Shown one piece after another: positions 57,590-64,000 of a stretch of 64,000 bases of DNA (position 1 is its first letter; the number at the start of each line of letters is the position of its first letter). Source of the DNA: Enterococcus gallinarum NBRC 100675 (GTDB lineage: Bacteria; Bacillota; Bacilli; Lactobacillales; Enterococcaceae); contig NZ_BCQE01000015.1 in assembly GCF_001544275.1 (NCBI RefSeq), positions 50,950-114,949 of the forward strand, given 5' to 3'. The position numbers and the translations under genes were made by a program. The notes below the pieces were generated by a model. That model saw nothing but the letters and a program-made list of their open reading frames with translations, was not told the DNA's origin and made no database searches.

Positions 57590-58026
57590 TCTGTTTCCTC
57601 GCTTTCACTGTTCCCTCTTGCTAAAGGGGAAACCTTTCTTTATTTTATCACACCCACACCTAATGAGGAACTTCCGGCGTTATTGTAACAAGAATTTAAA
57701 GAACCAAACTCTAACACGCATAAAAAGACTGTGGCTCTTTCTCACAACACATTTCTTAACAGGAAGAGTGTTCTTTTTTCCTTATCCTCGCATTCTTCAC
57801 AGTGGTCCGTCAAAAAAGCCTCAACCGCCAAATAGTCGAGAACTAAAAAACCTCTAAATGTTCAGTCCCGTGAAAACAGGCTTCATTTAGAGGTTGAAAT
57901 AAGGTTAAAATGAGGTTAAAAATTGTCTTCTTTCTGCGGAGCTGATCAAACAAATTAATGACCTAGCATTTATCTAGTCAAGCAAGTGATTATTGCTCGT
58001 TTATCTAGGCTAACTAAATGATTGCT
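57590..58026. other. 437-base gap inside the envelope gene cluster
   Basis: No coding frame supported. It contains the hairpin at 57845-57896, two near-identical GGTTAAAAT repeats at about 57904 and 57914, and AT-rich sequence that may hold a promoter for rseP. The long gap is unusual between these normally tight genes. Confidence 0.5.
57845..57896 (-). terminator. Candidate terminator after cdsA
   Basis: Minus strand AACCTCTAAATG / CATTTAGAGGTT (12 bp) with a 23-base loop and T6 following; it lies about 130 bases after the cdsA stop. Confidence 0.65.
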
Positions 58027-58833
58027 TTAGAAAACACCTAATAAGTACATGATCGGAAAAACAAACAGCATACTGTCAAAACGATCAAGAATCCCGCCGT
58101 GACCAGGCAAAATATTGCCTGAATCTTTTACTCCATAGTGCCGCTTGATAGCTGATTCGACAAGGTCACCAAACTGACCAGCAATCGAAAAAATAATCGT
58201 CAATACGATCATGATCAGACTTCCATGGCCAAAGTAATCGTTGCCTGGGAATGCCAACAAATAAAGAGCTGCCACAACGACTGCCGACACAATTCCGCCC
58301 AATGCCCCTTCAATGGTCTTGTTCGGTGAGATCTCCGGCCATAGCTTATGTGCGCCGAATCGGCGGCCAACCATATAAGCACCAATATCTGTCGCCCAAA
58401 CAATAAACAAGCCAAAAATCAGCACAACTAATCCGTTTGGTACTAATCTAGCCGTCAAGAAACGTTCAAAGCCGACACCCACATACAAACTGACTAAAAC
58501 GGGGAAACCTGCCTCATCAATGGTGTACATATTTTTGGAAACGACAGCGATCCCTAGCAACAACAAGACAATCAGATAAAACAAGGCACTTTTATCTGTA
58601 TTTGCTGGTAAGAAAGCAAACCAAGGATCTTTAGGTAAGACTAAGATCACAGCCCCAAGAATCGATAAAACCCCTTCAAAACTGAGAACCGCTAGTCCTT
58701 TCATTCGAAATAATTCAAACACACCAATTCCGGCAAGTAAAGCTGCCGTCAACTCGATGGCTATTCCACCGACATAAATAACTGGTAAAAAAAATGCTAA
58801 TGCCACCACTGCGGTGATCACACGTTGTTTCAC
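58027..58833 (-). CDS. cdsA: Phosphatidate cytidylyltransferase
   Basis: 268 residues, integral membrane with about eight segments. Makes CDP-diacylglycerol for phosphatidylglycerol and cardiolipin. The C-terminal signature runs SPNKTIEGALGG ... GDLVESAIKRHYGVKDSGNILPGHGGILDRFDS. Its ATG overlaps the uppS stop (ATGA). Confidence 0.96.
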   Translation of the reverse strand: MKQRVITAVVALAFFLPVIYVGGIAIELTAALLAGIGVFELFRMKGLAVLSFEGVLSILGAVILVLPKDPWFAFLPANTDKSALFYLIVLLLLGIAVVSKNMYTIDEAGFPVLVSLYVGVGFERFLTARLVPNGLVVLIFGLFIVWATDIGAYMVGRRFGAHKLWPEISPNKTIEGALGGIVSAVVVAALYLLAFPGNDYFGHGSLIMIVLTIIFSIAGQFGDLVESAIKRHYGVKDSGNILPGHGGILDRFDSMLFVFPIMYLLGVF

Positions 58834-59627
58834 TTTTTGTCCTCCTTCTTGTTCAACCCGCCAAAACGCCGATTTCGCTGTTGAAAACTGCCGATGGCAG
58901 CTTCTAACAATTGGGCATCAAAGTCAGGCCACAATGCTTTAGTGAAAAAGAGCTCGCTATAAGCAATTTGCCAAAGAAGAAAATTACTGATCCGTTCTTC
59001 ACCACTCGTTCGAATCACCAATTCAGGATCGCGAAGTGCAGCAGGCAAGAAACCAGTCATGAGATGCTGATCCATCATTTCTTCGGTGATTTCCACCGTC
59101 TCCTGTGTGTGGTCTAGTTCTTCATACAGCTTTTGGATCGCCTGCAGCATTTCAGCACGACTGCCATAGTTCAAAGCGAAATTCAGGACCATTCCTGTAT
59201 TCTCCTTGGTCTGTTCGATGGCACGATTGACAGCATCTTGAGTGTGAGCAGGCAAATATTCGGTAAAGCCCATCACATGGACCTTCACATTTTCTTTGAT
59301 CAACTCTGGTACAAACGTGTCAAAAAAATCAACTGGTAATTGCATCAAGTAATCGACTTCTTCATTTGGTCGTTTCCAATTTTCCGTTGAGAATGCGTAC
59401 AATGTCAAGACTTTGACTCCAAGCCGCGAGGCATGGGTCGTGATCGTCTTCACTGTCTCCATCCCTTCTTTGTGCCCTGCCACTCGCGGTAAACGCCGAT
59501 TCTGTGCCCAGCGGCCATTTCCGTCCATAATGATCGCGATATGCTGAGGCACAGGTAATGCCGGATCAAGTTCGTATTCAGTTTCTTCCTTAACATATTT
59601 GTCTTTTTGTGGAAAAAAACGCAACAT
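58830..59627 (-). CDS. uppS: Undecaprenyl diphosphate synthase (isoprenyl transferase)
   Basis: 265 residues. Condenses isopentenyl diphosphate into the C55 lipid carrier used for peptidoglycan and the wall polysaccharide. IAIIMDGNGRWAQNRRLPRVAGH holds catalytic D35; LYAFSTENWKRP, LVIRTSGEERISNFLLWQIAYSEL are conserved. It is the first gene of uppS-cdsA, with GAGGAG before the start. Confidence 0.97.
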   Translation of the reverse strand: MLRFFPQKDKYVKEETEYELDPALPVPQHIAIIMDGNGRWAQNRRLPRVAGHKEGMETVKTITTHASRLGVKVLTLYAFSTENWKRPNEEVDYLMQLPVDFFDTFVPELIKENVKVHVMGFTEYLPAHTQDAVNRAIEQTKENTGMVLNFALNYGSRAEMLQAIQKLYEELDHTQETVEITEEMMDQHLMTGFLPAALRDPELVIRTSGEERISNFLLWQIAYSELFFTKALWPDFDAQLLEAAIGSFQQRNRRFGGLNKKEDKK

Positions 59628-59668
59628 ATGATTCGCTCCTCTTCCATTTCGTAAAATTCATCTTTTTC

Positions 59669-59674
59669 ATTATA
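59669..59674 (-). promoter_or_regulatory. Extended -10 promoter of uppS-cdsA
   Basis: TGT-TATAAT on the minus strand, about 42 bases before the ATG; -35 not evident. Confidence 0.55.
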
Positions 59675-59760
59675 ACAATAATCATATTTCTTGCCTATGA
59701 AAAGTAAAAAAAGAAATCTATATTAAAGAAAAACAAAAACATTTTCTCTTTGTTAGGAAT

Positions 59761-59783
59761 AAAAAAAGGGCGCTTGTGCGCCC
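59761..59783 (-). terminator. Terminator after frr
   Basis: GGGCGC-ACAA-GCGCCC then T7 on the minus strand. Confidence 0.9.
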
Positions 59784-59790
59784 CTGTTTC

Positions 59791-60348
59791 TTATACTTCT
59801 AATAATTCTTGTTCTTTTTCAGCTGCGATCTGATCGATTTCTTTGATACTGTTGTCTGTCAATGTTTGAACTTCTTTTTCTGATTCTCTCAAATCATCGA
59901 CCGTGATATCGCCAGATTTTTCTTGCTTCTTGTAAGCATCCATCGCATCACGACGGATATTACGGACAGCAATTTTCGCGTTCTCCGCTTCTTTTTTCAC
60001 ATCTTTTGCCAATTCTTTCCGGCGCTCTTCCGTCAATTGCGGAATAACTAAACGGATTACTGTACCATCATTAGCAGGTGTGATACCGATATCGCTTTGC
60101 ATGATCGCTTTTTCGACTTCTTGGATCATTGTTTTGTCGAAAGGCGTAATCATCAAAATACGCGCTTCAGGAATCGTGATTGATGCCATTTGATTTAGCG
60201 GTGTTGGAACACCATAGTAGGTTACCATCACACGGTCTAAAATACTTGCGTTCGCACGGCCAGCACGAATTTGTCCTAACTCGCGCTGCAAGTTTTCTGC
60301 TGCTTTTTTCATTTTATCTTTTGCTTCTGTTAAAATTTTGTCAGCCAT
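59791..60348 (-). CDS. frr: Ribosome recycling factor
   Basis: 185 residues, two-domain tRNA-mimic that splits the post-termination ribosome with [32 protein letters not shown] and [10 protein letters not shown] are family motifs. It follows pyrH by one base, so the two are co-transcribed. Confidence 0.98.
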   Translation of the reverse strand: MADKILTEAKDKMKKAAENLQRELGQIRAGRANASILDRVMVTYYGVPTPLNQMASITIPEARILMITPFDKTMIQEVEKAIMQSDIGITPANDGTVIRLVIPQLTEERRKELAKDVKKEAENAKIAVRNIRRDAMDAYKKQEKSGDITVDDLRESEKEVQTLTDNSIKEIDQIAAEKEQELLEV

Positions 60349-60349
60349 T

Positions 60350-61099
<750 letters not shown>

Positions 61100-61101
61100 C
61101 T

Positions 61102-61107
61102 ATTGTA
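61102..61107 (-). promoter_or_regulatory. Extended -10 promoter of pyrH-frr
   Basis: TGC-TACAAT on the minus strand, 30 bases before the ATG. Confidence 0.5.
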
Positions 61108-61166
61108 GCATATTGGCGCCATTCTGTTTGAATTTGTGCAATTTTTTTGAAAATCGGTTTTTGCTT

Positions 61167-61197
61167 AAAAAAAGGGAGCGCACTTCCATGCGTTCCC
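61167..61197 (-). terminator. Terminator after tsf
   Basis: GGGAACGC / GCGCTCCC (one mismatch) then T7. Confidence 0.88.
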
Positions 61198-61216
61198 ATC
61201 TGTTCGAGGAACAGAA

Positions 61217-62098
61217 TTATTTTTTGACTTGGCTCATAACTTCTTCTACAAAGTTATCTTCGCGTTTTTCGATACCTTCGCCGACTTCAAAACGAACAAA
61301 TGATTTCACTGTTGCGCCTTTTGAAGCAACAAATTTTTCAACAGTCATGTCAGGATCTTTAACGAATGGTTGGTCAACCAAAGCGATTTCTGCTTTGAAT
61401 TTTTTCAAACGGCCTTCAACCATTTTTTCAACGATATTGGCTGGTTTGCCTTCGTTCAATGCTTGTTCAGTTAAAACTTGTTTTTCGTGATCCAATTCTT
61501 CTTGTGAGATTTGAGATTCATTCACATAGCGAGGATTGATTGCAGCAACGTGCATAGCGACATCTTTTGCAACTGATTCGTCTGTTGTTCCTTCAAGAAC
61601 AGTCAAGACAGCGATACGTCCGCCCATGTGCAAGTAGCCACCGAAAGCAGAGTTATCATCTTTTTCAACAACTTCAAAACGACGGAAGCTGATTTTTTCA
61701 CCGATAACTTGAGTTGCTTCGATCAATGCTGCTTCCATTTTACCTTTTGATGTTTCCAACTGCAAAGCAGCTTCCATGTCAGCAGGTTTGTTTGCAGCGA
61801 TTACTTCTGCGATTTCTTTAACTAAATCTTGGAACATTTCGTTTTTAGAAACGAAGTCTGTTTCAGAGTTTACTTCAACGATTGCAGCAGCATTTCCGTT
61901 GATAGCAACAGATGCCAATCCTTCAGCAGCAATACGATCATTTTTCTTTGCAGCTTTAGCCATTCCTTTTTCACGTAATAGATCAACGGCTTTTTCGATA
62001 TCTCCTTCGACTTCAACTAAGGCACGTTTTGCATCCATCATACCTACACCAGTCATGTCGCGCAATTCTTTTACTAATTTAGCTGTTACTTCTGCCAT
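61217..62098 (-). CDS. tsf: Elongation factor Ts
   Basis: 293 residues. Nucleotide exchange factor for EF-Tu. N-terminal UBA-like domain with [16 protein letters not shown], the TDFVSKN motif that displaces Mg from EF-Tu, and two core subdomains. It follows rpsB after an attenuator-like hairpin. Confidence 0.98.
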   Translation of the reverse strand: MAEVTAKLVKELRDMTGVGMMDAKRALVEVEGDIEKAVDLLREKGMAKAAKKNDRIAAEGLASVAINGNAAAIVEVNSETDFVSKNEMFQDLVKEIAEVIAANKPADMEAALQLETSKGKMEAALIEATQVIGEKISFRRFEVVEKDDNSAFGGYLHMGGRIAVLTVLEGTTDESVAKDVAMHVAAINPRYVNESQISQEELDHEKQVLTEQALNEGKPANIVEKMVEGRLKKFKAEIALVDQPFVKDPDMTVEKFVASKGATVKSFVRFEVGEGIEKREDNFVEEVMSQVKK

Positions 62099-62147
62099 TT
62101 TTTGTTTTCCTCCTAAATGTCATTTAACAAGCCTGAACTTGCCTTTT

Positions 62148-62201
62148 AAAAAAGCTGTTTCAAAGGAGAGTGAGGCTTGGCGCCTAGCCTTTGAAACAGC
62201 T
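62148..62201 (-). terminator. rpsB-tsf intergenic terminator/attenuator
   Basis: AGCTGTTTCAAAGG / CCTTTGAAACAGCT (14 bp, with further pairing inside) then T5 and AAAA. It probably lowers read-through so that S2 and EF-Ts are made at different levels. Confidence 0.75.
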
Positions 62202-62211
62202 CCATCATTTC

Positions 62212-63000
62212 TTATTCAGCTGATACATTGTCGCCTTCGACAACATCAACGATTTCTTCGATTGAAGTAGCATTTTCTGTTGATTCAGCAGAAAAATCTT
62301 CTTCAACTACTTGGTCTTCGCCTTGGTTGCCTTCGATAAATGCATCTGCCATTTTAGCAGTGATCAATTTAACGGCACGAATCGCATCATCGTTTGATGG
62401 GATAACTACGTCGATCTCATCTGGATCACAGTTTGTATCAACCATCGCTACGATTGGGATATTTAATTTACGTGCTTCTTGGATCGCAATGCGTTCTTTG
62501 CGTGGGTCAACAACGTACATTACATCTGGAATTCTTGGCATATCAGCGATACCGCCTAAGAATTTTTCAAGACGTTCGCGTTCTTTGTTCAAACCAACAA
62601 CTTCTTTTTTAGGAAGGACATCAAATGTGCCATCTTCTTCCATTTTGTTGATTTGTTTCAAGCGAGCAACACGTTTTTGGATGGTTTCCCAGTTCGTCAA
62701 TGTTCCACCTAACCAACGATGGTTTACGTAGTATTGACCTGAACGGATTGCTTCTTCTTTGATTGCTTCTTGGGCTTGTTTTTTTGTTCCTACGAACAAA
62801 GCAACTCCGCCTTCTTCAGCAACGTTTTTCATGTAGTCGTATGCTGCATCTACTAACTTAACAGTTTTTTGTAAGTCGATGATGTAGATACCGTTTCTTT
62901 CTGTGAAGATATATTTCTTCATTTTTGGGTTCCAGCGACGTGTTTGGTGTCCAAAGTGTACGCCGGCTTCTAGCAATTGTTTCATTGAGATTACTGCCAT
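62212..63000 (-). CDS. rpsB: 30S ribosomal protein S2
   Basis: 262 residues. [27 protein letters not shown] is the family start; [10 protein letters not shown] and [12 protein letters not shown] are conserved. The acidic C-terminal tail ([31 protein letters not shown]) is longer than in Bacillus but normal for lactic acid bacteria. ATG at 63000 with GGAGG upstream. Confidence 0.98.
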   Translation of the reverse strand: MAVISMKQLLEAGVHFGHQTRRWNPKMKKYIFTERNGIYIIDLQKTVKLVDAAYDYMKNVAEEGGVALFVGTKKQAQEAIKEEAIRSGQYYVNHRWLGGTLTNWETIQKRVARLKQINKMEEDGTFDVLPKKEVVGLNKERERLEKFLGGIADMPRIPDVMYVVDPRKERIAIQEARKLNIPIVAMVDTNCDPDEIDVVIPSNDDAIRAVKLITAKMADAFIEGNQGEDQVVEEDFSAESTENATSIEEIVDVVEGDNVSAE

Positions 63001-63161
63001 GATGTGTTTCCTCCAATTTGGTTTTTGATTTCCTCTCTTGCTCTTTAGCTCTTCGAAGAACTGATTATCAGCACCGCTTCGCAGATGGAACAAGATGTGG
63101 ATTTGCGGAGTCAAAAAACTCACGCCTTAAACAGTATACAGTAGCTACTACAGAATTGCAA
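63001..63161 (-). promoter_or_regulatory. rpsB promoter and about 125-base leader
   Basis: -35 TTGCAA (63156-63161), 17-base spacer, -10 TATACT (63133-63138). The leader contains CTTCGAAGAG and CGAAGCGG-type short stems and could host S2 autoregulation (inference). The rest of the gap to argR at 63303 is intergenic. Confidence 0.6.
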
Positions 63162-63302
63162 CTGCTTTTCCTCATAAACCTAGCTATTTGCTTTCACATT
63201 TTTTTCTTACAAACAACGGCTGTTCAGTCTGACTAAAGCCTAGGTTTTTAATCCTTTTTCTGCTATGATAATGCTGAAGAATTCAATTAAAGGAGTCTAT
63301 TT

Positions 63303-63773
63303 ATGCGTAAATCCGACCGGCATTTATTGATCAAACAGATTATTGCAGAACATAGTGTGGGAACTCAAGAAGAACTGCTGCAGTTGCTCGAAGCACAAGG
63401 AGTAACCGCTACGCAGGCAACGATCTCCCGCGATATCCGTGATCTAAAAATCGTCAAACAGCCTGATGAGACTGGACAAACAAAATTTGTTCTCTTTCAA
63501 GGAATGAATACTCAAGAAAATGAAAAAGCGGAAGAACAACGGCTGATCCATATGCTGGAAGATGTCGTCACCAAAGTGGATCGTGTTCAATTTATGACGC
63601 TGATCAATACGATCCCTGACAATGCACCTTTATTAGCAGCGGCTTTAGATGAAGTTTCGATGCCTGAGAAAGTTTGTTCTCTCGCCGGCTTTGATACAGT
63701 AGCCGTTATTTCCCGTACAAATGAAGATGCCATCAAGCTGACTGAATATATCAAGTCCCATGCCATTCTCTAA
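63303..63773 (+). CDS. argR: ArgR-family transcriptional regulator
   Basis: 156 residues. N-terminal winged helix with the DNA-contacting SRDIRDLKIVK (ATISRDIRDL) near residue 43; C-terminal hexamer/arginine-binding domain. In relatives the ligand site is GDDT; here it reads AGFDT (near 137-141), so the first of the two Asp residues is Phe. It probably controls arginine genes but may sense differently or act with a second ArgR, as in lactococci. AAAGGAG precedes the ATG; divergent from rpsB, closed by a strong terminator. Confidence 0.88.
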   Translation: MRKSDRHLLIKQIIAEHSVGTQEELLQLLEAQGVTATQATISRDIRDLKIVKQPDETGQTKFVLFQGMNTQENEKAEEQRLIHMLEDVVTKVDRVQFMTLINTIPDNAPLLAAALDEVSMPEKVCSLAGFDTVAVISRTNEDAIKLTEYIKSHAIL

Positions 63774-63784
63774 AGAATCGAAAA

Positions 63785-63828
63785 AAAGATACCAACGGCA
63801 AGCATTTGGGCTGCCGTTGGTATCTTTC
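63785..63828 (+). terminator. Terminator after argR
   Basis: AGATACCAACGGC / GCCGTTGGTATCT stem followed by TTCTTATTT; the A-rich 5' flank would allow use from the other strand too. Confidence 0.88.
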
Positions 63829-63837
63829 TTATTTATT

Positions 63838-64000
63838 GACTTTAGTCAGTTTCGTTCGCGTAGCGTACGAAACAAAAAAACCGCGCGTTTCTACGCGTGG
63901 ACGAAATAGCTTTAGCGATAAAAAACTCCTTTCGATATACTAATAGTGGCTACCAACCGCATATCAGATCGAAAGGAGTTTTTTATGTCTAACGACGTAT
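63838..64000 (+). mobile_element. Probable left end of an IS200/IS605-type insertion sequence (partial)
   Basis: Subterminal imperfect palindromes (GTTTCGT...ACGAAAC at about 63850-63874; CCGCGCG...CGCGTGG at about 63882-63900) are followed by a perfect 17-bp inverted repeat (63921-63937 and 63969-63985). Its right arm contains GAAAGGAG just before ATG at 63986 (MSNDV, cut by the window edge). A hairpin that both blocks incoming transcription and hides the transposase ribosome site is a hallmark of IS200 elements. The transposase itself is not visible, so this rests on layout alone. Confidence 0.5.

Noticed and set aside
57561..57857. Plus-strand ORF of 98 codons spanning the rseP start and the gap
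   Set aside because: No ribosome site, overlaps rseP antisense and a hairpin; composition is not protein-like.
61776..62270. Plus-strand ORF of 164 codons antisense to tsf and rpsB
   Set aside because: Shadow of two highly conserved genes; no ribosome site or plausible domain.
62228..62731. Plus-strand ORF of 167 codons antisense to rpsB
   Set aside because: Mirror of rpsB codon use (Ser/Thr-rich), no start signal.

Overview
The window is chromosomal DNA of a low-GC Firmicute, almost certainly an Enterococcus that is not E. faecalis. Evidence: the order asnS-aspB-tseB-dinG and polC-proS-rseP(eep)-cdsA-uppS-frr-pyrH-tsf-rpsB-argR; an Eep-type 422-residue RseP; a Gram-positive PolC; strong AGGAGG ribosome sites; and a sigma-54/LevR-controlled cellobiose-type PTS.

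Bases 1-21000 are the accessory part, a surface-polysaccharide locus. It opens with a truncated GT2 gene and an MdoB/LTA-synthase-like phosphoglycerol transferase broken by one extra G in a G7 tract (possible phase switch). A ChW-repeat/glucosaminidase wall hydrolase that appears to start at CTG follows, then a gene-poor patch with a REP-like hairpin, a 62-bp perfect palindrome and decayed sequence. Two operons on the minus strand come next. One (20785 to 13804) holds three GT2 genes, rfbA-C-B-D (dTDP-L-rhamnose) and ugd. The other (13593 to 5616) holds an ABC-2 exporter, a 1023-residue GT2-RgpF-GT4 fusion, a DUF2142 membrane protein and a GT4. Together they could make, export and decorate a rhamnose-containing wall polymer. 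The second operon shares an unusual promoter sequence with the truncated GT2 gene at the left edge.

Bases 21000-32300 are housekeeping and stress genes: asnS, aspartate aminotransferase, TseB/YpmB-like protein, dinG, an SDR, a YfbR-like HD protein, a cold-shock gene with a long leader, a release-factor-fold protein, tRNA-Arg(CCT) and an Eis-like acetyltransferase. Two long intergenic hairpins lie here.

Bases 32290-38320 are a PTS operon (IIB-IIA-IIC plus three small proteins) behind a textbook -24/-12 sigma-54 promoter, with its LevR-type activator immediately upstream and repeated TTACACACTA motifs as candidate activator sites. Bases 38380-50000 hold an sfsA-oxidoreductase-helicase operon, a DUF4828 protein, a promoter followed by a tRNA-like element and a 53-residue ORF, a DD-carboxypeptidase, a GyrI-like protein, a YdcF-family protein, an HD protein, a TrmH methylase, acylphosphatase, YidC and an AEC transporter.

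Bases 50089-63000 are core replication, translation and envelope genes, all on the minus strand and divided by terminators into polC, proS/rseP/cdsA/uppS, frr/pyrH and tsf/rpsB units. An ArgR-family regulator diverges from rpsB. The last ~160 bases look like the left end of an IS200/IS605-type insertion sequence. Coding starts were re-chosen from ribosome-binding-site spacing, so many are shorter than the longest possible ORF.
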